Source: Ignavibacteria bacterium RIFCSPLOWO2_12_FULL_56_21
GTDB lineage: Bacteria; Bacteroidota; Ignavibacteria; UBA10030
DNA length: 64,000 nt
Assembly (NCBI GenBank): GCA_001802945.1
Contig: MHAK01000080.1
Coordinates: forward strand, 1 to 64,000
Reading direction: 5' to 3'
A program made the position numbers and the translations under genes. How positions within the stretch are numbered: the first letter of the stretch is position 1; every line of letters starts with the position of its first letter. Shown here in pieces: positions 15,297-24,897 of this stretch. The notes under the pieces are model-generated. The model saw only the letters and a program-made list of their open reading frames with translations, did no database searches and was not told the origin of the DNA.

Positions 15297-18296
15297 ATGA
15301 CTATGTCGACTGACATGCCCGAACCGACAGGGGTGGACAGCCAATTTGGCGGCCGCTTTCAAGGGTTTCAAAACCTGATGCGAAAGCGGATCCAGGAGGT
15401 CCTCCTGGTTTCCAGCCTGTACGACCTCTATCTTTTCGAGGAAGATGGACGTCTCTATGAGCTCATTCTTCATGAGTATCAGGGACTCCGTCTCTCCCAC
15501 TCTCCTGAGCTCACACGCGTATCGAGCGCGCGGGAAGCGATCGCACTTGCCAGACAGCGGCGCCGCTTCGACCTGATCATAACGACGTTGCACATTGAGG
15601 ATGTCTCTGCGATCCAATTCGCGGATATGGTCAAGGAAGAGGGGTTGAACATTCCCATCGTCCTGCTTGCCTACGACAGCCGTCAGTTGAAAGAGCTCAT
15701 CACCCATGAGAACACGTCCGAGTTCGCGCGCGTGTACTTATGGCAGGGAGATTTCCGTCTCATCGTTGCCATCAGCAAGAACCTCGAAGATCAGATGAAT
15801 GTTGAAGAAGATACCGCTCAGGTCGGTGTTCAATCCATCATTCTCATTGAGGACAACGTTGCCTACTATTCTTCGTTCCTTCCCCTTATTTACACGGAGA
15901 TACTGAACCAGTCGCAGCGTCTGGTCTCCGAGGGGGTTAGTCTTAGCGACAAGTATCTTCGCCTGAGGGCACGGCCGAAGATCCTTCTCTGTACGAACTT
16001 CGAAGAAGCATGGGCGTGTTTCACCAAATACGAGGAATTCGTTCTCGGGATCATATCGGACGTCGATTTTCAGAGGAATGGAGTGGCCGATCCGCGGGCA
16101 GGCATGACGTTCGCACGAATGGTCAAGGACCGACATCAGGATATACCCATTCTCCTTCAATCGACGACACCGGAGCACAGGGAAGATGCTCTGGCCTTGG
16201 AATGTTCGTATGTGTTGAAGGATTCTCCGACCCTCCTCAACGATGTACGCCACTTCATCACCGAATACTTCAGCTTCGGAGATTTCGTCTTCCGCGTCAA
16301 GGGGGGCGCCGAAGTGGCACGGGCAAGCGATCTTCAGGAGCTCGAGGATCAATTGCAGCATGTTCCGGAGGCGAGCATTCAGTATCACGCGGAACACAAC
16401 CATTTTTCGAATTGGTTGAAGGCACGGACGGAGTTCTGGCTTGCACACAAGCTCCGACCGCGGAAAGTGTCGGATTATCCGTCGGTTGAAGCGCTCCGTC
16501 AAGACCTCATCTCCTCGCTGCGCGAGTACCGACAACTCCGTCAACGAGGCATCATCACGGATTTCTCGAAAGAGACGTTTCTTCCGGGATCGAGCTTTGC
16601 CCGTATCGGCGGCGGCTCTCTGGGTGGAAAGGCGCGCGGCCTGGGGTTTGTGAATGTCCTCCTCAACAATTTCGACATGCGCGAACGGTTCGAGGATGCC
16701 CGTATCAGTGTTCCACCGGCCATCGTCTGCGGAACAGAGGTGTTCGACAAATTCCTTGACGCGAATAACCTGCGAAACTTTGCCCTCAACGCGACGGACG
16801 ACGAGGAGATCGCCCATCGATTTCTGCAGGCCAGGAAATTTCCCGGAGAGACCCTCGATCAATTGTCGGATTTTCTCGATTTGGTCCGGGAACCACTGGC
16901 CGTACGGTCTTCAAGTCTGCTCGAAGACTCACAATACCATCCATTTGCCGGGGTCTACGCCACGTACATGATCCCAAACAACCACAAAGATGCGCGCAAA
17001 CGGCTTGGGGAACTGGTGAATACGATCAAACGGGTGTACGCATCGATGTACTTTCAGAGCGCGAAGGACTATTTTCGCGTCACGTCGTATCGGCTGGAAG
17101 AAGAGAAGATGGCGGTCATACTTCAGAAAATGGTCGGTGCGCCGCATGGAATCAGATTCTATCCCGATATATCCGGAGTTGCCAAGTCGTTCAATTTCTA
17201 TCCCCTGGGGCCTCAGCGCGCAGAAGATGGCATCGTTTCGGCCGCACTTGGGTTGGGAAAATGGGTCGTGGACGGGGGCGTGACGGTAAGGTTCTGCCCA
17301 AAGCATCCCGCGCACCTTCTCCAGAACTCCGGAGCAGACGATTCTGCGGGGTCCTGGCAAACGAGATTCTACGCGTTGGAATTGACCGGACACCCGCTGG
17401 AACACGCAGAAACGTACGATGCGCTCTTGAAGACGTATCCGCTGGATGTCGCAGAAGAGGACCGTACTCTGTCGTACGTCGGATCGACGTATTCTGTGCA
17501 GAATGACACGGTCAGCGATGGCATTGCCCGCGACGGAGTGAGGGTTGTCAGTTTTGCGCCGGTGCTAAGGAATAAGGTGTTCCCGCTGCCGAAGATCATT
17601 GACCAACTCCTGGACATGGCAAGCAAGGGCATGGGAGCACCTGTGGAGATTGAATTCGCCGTCACGATGTCTGTGCCTCCCGACTCACGAAAAGAATTTG
17701 GGATCCTGCAAATGCGGCCGTTGGTACTCTCCCGGGAGGTGGAAGAAATGCAGATCGAGGGAGTTCCCCAGGAAGAAATCCTGTGTTCCAGTCATCAGGT
17801 TCTGGGAAACGGAATCGTCGACGATATTCACGATATCGTTTTCGTCGACCCGGACAAATTCGACCGCTCCAAAACCGTTGATGTCGCCCGGGAGGTGATG
17901 TCAATGAATGAAAGCCTGATCGCCGACCGTCGGCCGTATGTGCTCATCGGCATGGGGCGTTGGGGAACGCTCGATCCCTGGCTGGGGATCCCGGTGAGGT
18001 GGGACCAGATCTCCGGGGCGAGGGCTATTGTCGAAACAGGGTTGACCGATGTCGACGTCCTGCCATCGCAAGGATCGCACTTTTTCCAAAATCTGACATC
18101 GTTCATGGTCGGCTACTTCACTGTCCATTCAAGACTGAGAGAAGGATTCCTGGATTGGGAATGGTTGAAGGAACAATCGAATGCTTCTGCGTCGACATAT
18201 CTTCGTCACATCCGGACTTCCAAACCACTCCGCATGATCATGAATGGAAGGAAGAACAACGGTCTCATTCTAAAGCCGGGCACTCGATCGCGATGA
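15297..18296 (+). CDS. REC-REC-PPDK_N fusion (PEP/pyruvate-binding domain protein)
   Basis: 999 residues. Two receiver-like domains (~33-160 and ~175-345) precede a pyruvate-phosphate-dikinase ATP-grasp domain (~430-810). The second receiver keeps the acidic pair (LIEDN), the phosphoacceptor (about D255, ISDVDF), a Ser/Thr (LLQSTT) and Lys (VLKDS); the first looks degenerate. The ATP-grasp part keeps GGGSLGGKARGLG, LAVRSSSLLEDS and GILQMRPLV. The usual phospho-His swivel and PEP/pyruvate TIM barrel of PpsA/PpdK are missing; a ~190-residue tail with PSQGSHFFQNLTS follows instead. A signal-controlled phosphotransfer role is inferred; the substrate is unknown. Confidence 0.8.
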   Translation: MTMSTDMPEPTGVDSQFGGRFQGFQNLMRKRIQEVLLVSSLYDLYLFEEDGRLYELILHEYQGLRLSHSPELTRVSSAREAIALARQRRRFDLIITTLHIEDVSAIQFADMVKEEGLNIPIVLLAYDSRQLKELITHENTSEFARVYLWQGDFRLIVAISKNLEDQMNVEEDTAQVGVQSIILIEDNVAYYSSFLPLIYTEILNQSQRLVSEGVSLSDKYLRLRARPKILLCTNFEEAWACFTKYEEFVLGIISDVDFQRNGVADPRAGMTFARMVKDRHQDIPILLQSTTPEHREDALALECSYVLKDSPTLLNDVRHFITEYFSFGDFVFRVKGGAEVARASDLQELEDQLQHVPEASIQYHAEHNHFSNWLKARTEFWLAHKLRPRKVSDYPSVEALRQDLISSLREYRQLRQRGIITDFSKETFLPGSSFARIGGGSLGGKARGLGFVNVLLNNFDMRERFEDARISVPPAIVCGTEVFDKFLDANNLRNFALNATDDEEIAHRFLQARKFPGETLDQLSDFLDLVREPLAVRSSSLLEDSQYHPFAGVYATYMIPNNHKDARKRLGELVNTIKRVYASMYFQSAKDYFRVTSYRLEEEKMAVILQKMVGAPHGIRFYPDISGVAKSFNFYPLGPQRAEDGIVSAALGLGKWVVDGGVTVRFCPKHPAHLLQNSGADDSAGSWQTRFYALELTGHPLEHAETYDALLKTYPLDVAEEDRTLSYVGSTYSVQNDTVSDGIARDGVRVVSFAPVLRNKVFPLPKIIDQLLDMASKGMGAPVEIEFAVTMSVPPDSRKEFGILQMRPLVLSREVEEMQIEGVPQEEILCSSHQVLGNGIVDDIHDIVFVDPDKFDRSKTVDVAREVMSMNESLIADRRPYVLIGMGRWGTLDPWLGIPVRWDQISGARAIVETGLTDVDVLPSQGSHFFQNLTSFMVGYFTVHSRLREGFLDWEWLKEQSNASASTYLRHIRTSKPLRMIMNGRKNNGLILKPGTRSR

Positions 18297-18361
18297 GGTT
18301 CAGGATGTCCTTTTCATGGAACGAATCTCTTTTTTGGCTATGTTAAAGGGGTAAGACATCG

Positions 18362-19531
18362 ATCAAACACGCCCCCTTACATACTCGATTTCTTTGTTTC
18401 GCAGTTCTCCTTCTTATCGCGTCATCTCTCGGTTGCCACGGTAGAGCCGATAAGGTCCGGATCACATTACGCGTTGTTCCGCCGAAGTCGACTCCGCCGG
18501 GGGACACGCTTTATGTGGCCGGGTCGGTGGTTGAACTTGGAATGTGGAGTCCAAACGGACTCGCGCTGAATCCGGGCGCGGACGGAGTTTGGTCGGTCAC
18601 CCGCGCTTTTCCTTCATCCATGCCCGTGGAATTCAAGATTACCCGGGGCACATGGGAGACGGAAGCGATCTATGAAGCCGGCCAGATTCCGGGAAATACG
18701 CGGATGATGCCGGTGCATGATACAACTGTCACGTTGACACCGGTAACGTGGAGGGACCAGATGCCCCGCCCGCCCGGAGGAATTCACGGAATGGCTCGGT
18801 ATCACCGACAGCTCAGCGGATCTGGCTTGAAGTATCGTCGCGACGTCATCGTCTGGCTTCCCCCTTCGTACGCAAAGAACCCCCGCCGAAGGTATCCCGT
18901 GCTGTATATGCACGACGGGCAGAATGTCTTCGACCCATCCACTGCGACCATCGGGCGCGATTGGCGCGCAGACGAAGTCGCCGACAGTCTTATCCATGCA
19001 GGCTCAGTGGAAGAAATGATCATCGTTGCCATCAACAATTCCGCGGACAGGATGGTCGAATACTCCGAGACAGTTCAAGGGAGAGCGTATGCCGGTTTTG
19101 TGGTGCACACAGTCAAACCGATGATCGATTCCCTCTACCGCACCAAAAGGGGTCCTCACGATACGGCGGTCATGGGGTCGTCCATGGGAGGCTTGATATC
19201 GTTCCTGTTCATCTGGTGGCATCCAGACGTGTTTGGCAAAGCGGGCTGTCTTTCGAGTGTGTTTCACCGAAGGCATTCGTCGGTGCTCGATTCGGTAAGC
19301 CGGATGGAACCTGGGTCGCGGACGATGAAACTGTACATCGACTGCGGCGGATCAGGCGGCGATGAAACACTGAAGCCGGGAATGGATGAAATGGCAGATC
19401 TGCTTGGACAAAAAGGATTCCGCGAAGGCGAAGAATTTGCGATGTATTATGACCCTCGGGCTGAGCACAATGAGCCGGCATGGTCTGCCCGCTTGTGGCG
19501 GCCTTTCACCTTCTTGTTTCCGCGAAACTGA
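18362..19531 (+). CDS. Esterase-family alpha/beta hydrolase lipoprotein with N-terminal E-set/CBM-like domain; start uncertain
   Basis: The hydrolase part carries RYPVLYMHDGQNVFD, a GSSMGG nucleophile elbow (Ser) and a late His (AEHNEPAW), as in the esterase D/enterochelin-esterase group. Before it lies a CBM20-like beta domain (LYVAGSVVELGMWSP). The first conventional start is GTG 18515, inside that domain, yet the same frame stays open upstream and encodes a lipoprotein signal (FAVLLLIASSLGC) back to a stop at about 18345. No ATG, GTG or TTG exists in that stretch; an ATC at 18362, 10 nt after aagggg, is the best start candidate. A sequencing error or frameshift is the alternative. Confidence 0.75.
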   Translation: MKHAPLHTRFLCFAVLLLIASSLGCHGRADKVRITLRVVPPKSTPPGDTLYVAGSVVELGMWSPNGLALNPGADGVWSVTRAFPSSMPVEFKITRGTWETEAIYEAGQIPGNTRMMPVHDTTVTLTPVTWRDQMPRPPGGIHGMARYHRQLSGSGLKYRRDVIVWLPPSYAKNPRRRYPVLYMHDGQNVFDPSTATIGRDWRADEVADSLIHAGSVEEMIIVAINNSADRMVEYSETVQGRAYAGFVVHTVKPMIDSLYRTKRGPHDTAVMGSSMGGLISFLFIWWHPDVFGKAGCLSSVFHRRHSSVLDSVSRMEPGSRTMKLYIDCGGSGGDETLKPGMDEMADLLGQKGFREGEEFAMYYDPRAEHNEPAWSARLWRPFTFLFPRN

Positions 19532-19553
19532 CACTTTCTCTTCGGAGCTTTCG

Positions 19554-19823
19554 ATGGCATTGTTGAAGTCGCGCACGTGTTCGGTTTGCGGAAGAGCATA
19601 CATTTGGAAGATAGAACGACCCGGTGACGGCTACTGGGACCGGTGGCGGAATGACGACGGCGACACGCTGTCGAGCTGGTTTGTGACGAACAACCTGTGC
19701 TGGAACCATGCCTTCGAGCGCATGCCCGAACGGTTCCGGAGCCTGATTCGCACGGAATTCTATGAGGAGCCGGCCCCGTCAAGTGCTGCACAGGAACAGT
19801 CAGACAAAAGGAGCACACCGTGA
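19554..19823 (+). CDS. Small CxxC/His/Trp-rich protein of unknown function
   Basis: 89 residues from ATG 19554, preceded by cggag. CSVCGRAY (~9-16) and NLCWNH (~50-55) could form a metal-binding pair; the middle is rich in Trp, Asp and Arg (GYWDRWRNDDGDTL). The stop overlaps the GTG start of fumarase (GTGA, 19820-19823), suggesting translational coupling. I do not recognise the family. Confidence 0.55.
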   Translation: MALLKSRTCSVCGRAYIWKIERPGDGYWDRWRNDDGDTLSSWFVTNNLCWNHAFERMPERFRSLIRTEFYEEPAPSSAAQEQSDKRSTP

Positions 19824-21343
19824 AACTTTTCAAAGAAAGCATACTTCAGTTGATCACCGAGACATCGACGAATTTGCCCCCCGACGTCCGCCGCGCGTTG
19901 GTTCGCGCCACGGAAGTTGAGGACCCGGCTTCTCAGTCGGGGATGGCTCTTCAAATGATCGCCGTGAATGTCGATATGGCGTGCGATCACAGCGGACCGA
20001 TTTGCCAGGACACGGGAATGTTGACATTCGAGGTTCACACTCCGGTCGGAGCGAATCAGATCGTCATGCGCGCGCAGATCAGAGAGGCGGTCGCACAGGC
20101 GACAAAACTGGGAAAGCTCCGGCCGAATTCAGTCGATTCCATCACAGGCAAGAATAGCGGCGACAATCTCGGCCCGGGTACTCCCGTCATCCATTTCGAA
20201 CAACACGAAAAAGACGAGATCGATGTGCGGTTGATCCTGAAGGGGGGAGGGTGCGAGAATAAGAACATTCAATATTCTGTGCCGATCGAACTTCCTCATC
20301 TGGGCCGGGCTGATCGGACGCTTGAAGGAGTGCGCAAATGCATCATGCATGCCGTTTGGCAAGCCCAGGGACACGGGTGCAGCGTAGGAGCATTGGGAGT
20401 GGCCATCGGCGGCGACCGTGCGTCCGGTTACGCGTCTGCTAAGCAACAGCTCTTCCGGTCATTGGACGATGTCAATCCGAACCCCGAGCTCGCCGCGCTC
20501 GAGGAACGCATTGTACGCGACGCAAATTCCCTTGGCATCGGAACCATGGGATTCGGCGGTCGTGTGAGTCTGATCGGTTGCAAAATCGGCGCATACAATC
20601 GACTGCCGGCAAGCTTCTTTGTATCCGTTGCTTATGACTGCTGGGCTTTTCGGCGGCTCGGCGTAGTTCTCGATGCGACGACGGGAAAGGTCCACCGATG
20701 GCTGTATAAAGATGACGGCTCCGTCGTACGGATGGCAAAGGCCAAAGGACTTCCGGCGACAGGCCGGGAGGTGCGCCTTACCACTCCGATATCTGAATCA
20801 CAAGTGCGGAGTCTCCGTGTGGGGGACGTTGTCTTGCTGAACGGCAAGGTACATACCGGCAGAGATTCGCTTCATCACCACCTGCTTACGCACGAAGCTC
20901 CGGTGCCATTGAAGGACGGAGTGATCTATCACTGCGGACCGGTCGTTTTGAAAGAAGGGAATGGATGGAAAATGACCGCGGCGGGACCGACGACAAGCAT
21001 CCGTGAAGAGCCGTATCAGGCAGACATCCTCAGGAAATTCGGTGTTCGTGCGGTCATCGGGAAGGGAGGCATGGGAGCAAAGACTCTTGCGGCGCTTCAG
21101 GAAGTGGGCGCGGTGTACCTGAATGCGATCGGCGGAGCAGCGCAATTCTACGCGGAATGCGTGTCGAATGTCGACGGCGTCGATTTCCTCGAGTTCGGCA
21201 TTCCCGAGGCAATGTGGCACATACATATTAAGGACTTCCCGGCAATTGTGACGATGGACGCCCACGGAAAGAGTTTGCATGCGGAGGTTGAAGCATCGTC
21301 TGCAATAAATCTGGAGAGTCTAAAGGAACCGGCGGTCCGCTAA
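19820..21343 (+). CDS. fumA: Class I (iron-sulfur) fumarate hydratase, fused alpha-beta form
   Basis: 507 residues. Interconverts fumarate and malate in the TCA cycle with a [4Fe-4S] cluster. The alpha part (~1-280) has CQDTGMLTFEV and GGGCENKNIQYSVP; the beta part (~290-505) has LLNGKVHTGRDSLHHH, GPTTSIREEPY and VIGKGGMGAKTL. The GTG start overlaps the stop of the small upstream gene. Single-chain length matches bacterial FumA/FumB. Tartrate dehydratase is a related alternative, but the fused single chain favours fumarase. Confidence 0.92.
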   Translation: MKLFKESILQLITETSTNLPPDVRRALVRATEVEDPASQSGMALQMIAVNVDMACDHSGPICQDTGMLTFEVHTPVGANQIVMRAQIREAVAQATKLGKLRPNSVDSITGKNSGDNLGPGTPVIHFEQHEKDEIDVRLILKGGGCENKNIQYSVPIELPHLGRADRTLEGVRKCIMHAVWQAQGHGCSVGALGVAIGGDRASGYASAKQQLFRSLDDVNPNPELAALEERIVRDANSLGIGTMGFGGRVSLIGCKIGAYNRLPASFFVSVAYDCWAFRRLGVVLDATTGKVHRWLYKDDGSVVRMAKAKGLPATGREVRLTTPISESQVRSLRVGDVVLLNGKVHTGRDSLHHHLLTHEAPVPLKDGVIYHCGPVVLKEGNGWKMTAAGPTTSIREEPYQADILRKFGVRAVIGKGGMGAKTLAALQEVGAVYLNAIGGAAQFYAECVSNVDGVDFLEFGIPEAMWHIHIKDFPAIVTMDAHGKSLHAEVEASSAINLESLKEPAVR

Positions 21344-21371
21344 TGTGACGACTACCTGAACCTACGATACG

Positions 21372-21406
21372 CCAACTGTCGCTGCACACGTGACCGTTGG
21401 TTTTTT
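21372..21406 (+). terminator. Probable weak terminator after fumarase
   Basis: ccaac (21372-21376) pairs with gttgg (21396-21400), followed by six T. The inner pairing is imperfect, so strength is uncertain. Confidence 0.45.
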
Positions 21407-21425
21407 AGGTTGGTCCGCCGATAAC
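21397..21425 (+). promoter_or_regulatory. Possible promoter TTGGTT-N17-GATAAC before the phosphatase gene
   Basis: The -35-like TTGGTT (21397-21402) overlaps the terminator arm; 17-bp spacer; -10-like GATAAC (21420-21425). Weaker than the other promoters in this window. Confidence 0.35.
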
Positions 21426-21444
21426 CTTTCCGGGGCGTTCACGT

Positions 21445-22596
21445 ATGCTGTGGGAGCTCCCTTCTTCCCACCATCCTCACGGTATTCCAAATTCTGCAAT
21501 GGGCACTGCAATGCGACAATTGGTGGACCTGTTTTCGAAAGGCATCTCTACAATTCAGTTTGAGAGATTTGTACGCCAGGAGATCCCGGGCGCATACAGC
21601 TTTTACCGTCGAGCGATGCGGCAGAACGAGCAGCCCGTCGGCCGCATCCGAAGCGCAATGCGGGTGACGTGGTATATCTTCCTGGCGTTCCTGGAAAAGC
21701 TCACGCCGGTTCGCCGAGTGCTGTATGGGGCCGCAATTGTTCTGTTCATTCTCTGGTGGACTGACGGTCCGACGTCGTACTCATTCTATGCGTTTGTCTT
21801 GCTGAATCTTCTGTTGGCCATGGAGGTGGCTGACAAGCTGGTGACAAAGAACGAGCTTGTCGTGGCCCGTGAGATACAGCTCAGCCTGCTGCCGCAGTCG
21901 CCTGCATGCCCGGCCGGTTGTGACATTGCAGCATATTCCGAAGTGGCGAATTCCGTCGGCGGCGACTACTACGATGCGATCCAGGTTCGCAACGGTTCCG
22001 TTCTGTACATTTTGGCGGATGTATCGGGAAAGGGAATCCCGGCAGCATTGTACACGGCTACAGTGCAAACGGCCTTGCGACTGTTTGCGGCCGAAATCGA
22101 CCAGCCGCGTGAGCTGTTGGTCCGGCTGGATGCGTATTTGCGGGGCCAATTGCGGAAGGCATATTTTCTCACGATCGTGATCGCACGCGTGGATGCGGAT
22201 GGCACTGTGACGGTGTGCAGGGCCGGCCATCCAGGAGCCCTCTGGTATCGGTCGTCGGACAAGACCGTCCAGCCGATCAGACCGCAGGGGGCTGCCATTG
22301 GCCTTATCGTTCCGGGGGATGCTTCTGCAGAAAAGACCGTCCGTTCAACCCTGATGGAAGAGGTCGTTGTCATGGGACACCGGGACGCGCTTGTGTTGCT
22401 GTCCGACGGTCTGCTTGAAGCGACGAACATGGAAGGGGGAGAATACGGTGAACCGCGCCTCTCTGGACTCTTGAAAGCATTTCCAGCCTCGACTGCGGAG
22501 GAGTGGAAGGAGAGAATCCTGGCGGATGTGCTTCAGTTTCGGAAGGGAGCTGACCTTCGTGACGACCTCACGGTCGTCGTCGTTCATCGAGCGTAA
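21445..22596 (+). CDS. Membrane-anchored PP2C/SpoIIE-type serine phosphatase
   Basis: 383 residues. Two membrane segments (~93-108 VLYGAAIVLFILWW and ~114-132 SFYAFVLLNLLLAMEVA) anchor a cytoplasmic SpoIIE/RsbU-type phosphatase domain (~145-380). Metal-binding motifs are SVGGDYYDA, LADVSGKGIPAALYTA and VLLSDGLLEATN, ending with DDLTVVVVH. Such phosphatases control anti-sigma/anti-anti-sigma switching; no partner kinase or STAS protein is nearby. Start choice is uncertain: Met at 21499 or 21511 would give shorter proteins without loss of a domain. Confidence 0.87.
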   Translation: MLWELPSSHHPHGIPNSAMGTAMRQLVDLFSKGISTIQFERFVRQEIPGAYSFYRRAMRQNEQPVGRIRSAMRVTWYIFLAFLEKLTPVRRVLYGAAIVLFILWWTDGPTSYSFYAFVLLNLLLAMEVADKLVTKNELVVAREIQLSLLPQSPACPAGCDIAAYSEVANSVGGDYYDAIQVRNGSVLYILADVSGKGIPAALYTATVQTALRLFAAEIDQPRELLVRLDAYLRGQLRKAYFLTIVIARVDADGTVTVCRAGHPGALWYRSSDKTVQPIRPQGAAIGLIVPGDASAEKTVRSTLMEEVVVMGHRDALVLLSDGLLEATNMEGGEYGEPRLSGLLKAFPASTAEEWKERILADVLQFRKGADLRDDLTVVVVHRA

Positions 22597-22606
22597 TGCA
22601 AAGTCC

Positions 22607-22635
22607 TTGAACATTCGGGTATTTGTGGCTATCTT
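22607..22635 (+). promoter_or_regulatory. Promoter TTGAAC-N17-TATCTT for tRNA-Thr
   Basis: -35 TTGAAC (22607-22612), 17-bp spacer, -10 TATCTT (22630-22635), 11 bp upstream of the mature tRNA 5' end. Confidence 0.75.
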
Positions 22636-22646
22636 GGTTCATTCTC

Positions 22647-22719
22647 GCTGGCGTAGCTCAGCTGGTAGAGCAGCTGATTCGTAATCAGCAGGTCGACGGT
22701 TCAAATCCGCCCGCCAGCT
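22647..22719 (+). tRNA. tRNA-Thr(CGT)
   Basis: A 73-nt cloverleaf: acceptor GCTGGCG/CGCCAGC (7 perfect pairs), D-arm from GCTC, anticodon arm GCTGA-TTCGTAA-TCAGC with anticodon CGT, T-arm loop TTCAAAT with one A-C mismatch in the stem, discriminator T. CCA is not encoded. It reads Thr ACG codons. Part of its 3' half is repeated just downstream. Confidence 0.95.
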
Positions 22720-22740
22720 CATCGTCGCACAAGAGTGCAA

Positions 22741-22827
22741 GGTCGACGGTTTCCGACCCGTCGCGAAGCGACGGGTCGAGATCTCGTCCCCGCATAGCGG
22801 GGACGGACAAATCCGCCCGCCAGCTCA
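22741..22827 (+). repeat. Interrupted second copy of the tRNA-Thr 3' end with two inserted hairpins
   Basis: ggtcgacggtt (22741-22751) and caaatccgcccgccagctca (22808-22827) together repeat tRNA positions 22691-22721 exactly. They are split in the T-loop by 56 bp holding two perfect hairpins: an 11-bp stem cgacccgtcgc/gcgacgggtcg (22754-22778) and a 9-bp stem cgtccccgc/gcggggacg (22785-22805). No acceptor 5' half, D-arm or anticodon arm is present, so this copy is not a tRNA gene. It could be a decayed attachment site or a repeat insertion into duplicated tRNA sequence. Confidence 0.75.
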
Positions 22828-22835
22828 ACCCAAAG

Positions 22836-22857
22836 AATCCGCTTCGGCGGATTTTTT
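22836..22857 (+). terminator. Rho-independent terminator after the tRNA-Thr region
   Basis: aatccgc-ttcg-gcggatt (22836-22853) with a run of six T: a classic UUCG-loop terminator. Confidence 0.9.
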
Positions 22858-22867
22858 GTTCCTGCCG

Positions 22868-22896
22868 TTGGAAATCAGGCTGTTTTTGGCTATTTT
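22868..22896 (+). promoter_or_regulatory. Promoter TTGGAA-N17-TATTTT for atpDC
   Basis: -35 TTGGAA (22868-22873), 17-bp spacer, -10 TATTTT (22891-22896), about 50 bp before the atpD start and after the tRNA terminator. Confidence 0.65.
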
Positions 22897-22899
22897 TAA

Positions 22900-24363
<1,464 letters not shown>

Positions 24364-24366
24364 GAC

Positions 24367-24777
24367 ATGGCAGAGAAGAGCTTCCATTTGGAGATTGTCA
24401 CACCCCGTCGGATCGTCTACAATGCGCCCGCGGTCAGCTTCAGCGCCCCTGGAACAATCGGTGGATTTCAGGTACTCTACAATCACGCACCGTTGGTTTC
24501 TTCCCTCCGGGTGGGGGATGTCAAGGTCATTGAGCAGGATGGGAAGGAGATCCACTATGCAACCAGCGGTGGATTTGTTGAAGTACGCGACAATCGTGTG
24601 ACGCTGCTTGCGGAGACCGCTGAAAGGTCGGACGAAATAGACGTGGCGCGCGCCCAGGCGGCTCACGATCGGGCTGCAAAACGGTTGTCGAAAGGAGAGA
24701 GTGATGTCGATGTGGAACGGGCACGTGCGGCCCTAGCCCGGGCACTCAATCGGCTCCGGATCTCGGAAGTGCAATGA
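24367..24777 (+). CDS. atpC: F1Fo ATP synthase subunit epsilon
   Basis: 136 residues, 3 bp after atpD. Stalk subunit coupling F1 and Fo. N-terminal beta sandwich (FHLEIVTPRRIVYNAPAVSF, GGFQVLYNHAPLVSSLRVGD, TSGGFVEVRDNRVTLLAETA) followed by the helical C-terminal hairpin rich in Ala/Arg (ERARAALARALNRLRI). Normal length. A strong terminator follows. Confidence 0.97.
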   Translation: MAEKSFHLEIVTPRRIVYNAPAVSFSAPGTIGGFQVLYNHAPLVSSLRVGDVKVIEQDGKEIHYATSGGFVEVRDNRVTLLAETAERSDEIDVARAQAAHDRAAKRLSKGESDVDVERARAALARALNRLRISEVQ

Positions 24778-24783
24778 CGTGCA

Positions 24784-24822
24784 GAAACCCCCGACTGTCC
24801 GGACATCGGGGGTTTCGCTTTT
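24784..24822 (+). terminator. Rho-independent terminator after atpC
   Basis: gaaaccccc (24784-24792) pairs with gggggtttc (24808-24816), with further pairing inside, followed by gctttt. Confidence 0.88.
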
Positions 24823-24835
24823 CGAGGACTTCTCG

Positions 24836-24866
24836 TTGACATTCGCGGGTCCGCGGGGTATATTTG
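24836..24866 (+). promoter_or_regulatory. Promoter TTGACA-N17-TATATTTG for alr
   Basis: Consensus -35 TTGACA (24836-24841), 17-bp spacer, -10 TATATT with the TG extension typical of Bacteroidota (24859-24866); start about 26 nt before the alr ATG. Confidence 0.85.
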
Positions 24867-24897
24867 CCCTGATTCTCATGGCTTTCTACAGGATCTG

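Noticed and set aside
15738-16862. Long antisense open frame (374 codons) opposite the REC-REC-PPDK_N gene
   Set aside because: Low-complexity Arg/Glu-rich product with no motifs; explained by codon bias of the real gene on the other strand.
18515-19531. Starting the esterase at GTG 18515
   Set aside because: It would cut an in-frame beta domain and a clear lipobox signal; treated as an incomplete start rather than the true one.
22741-22827. A second tRNA-Thr gene
   Set aside because: Only part of the 3' half is present and the T-loop is interrupted by 56 bp; no anticodon or D arm.
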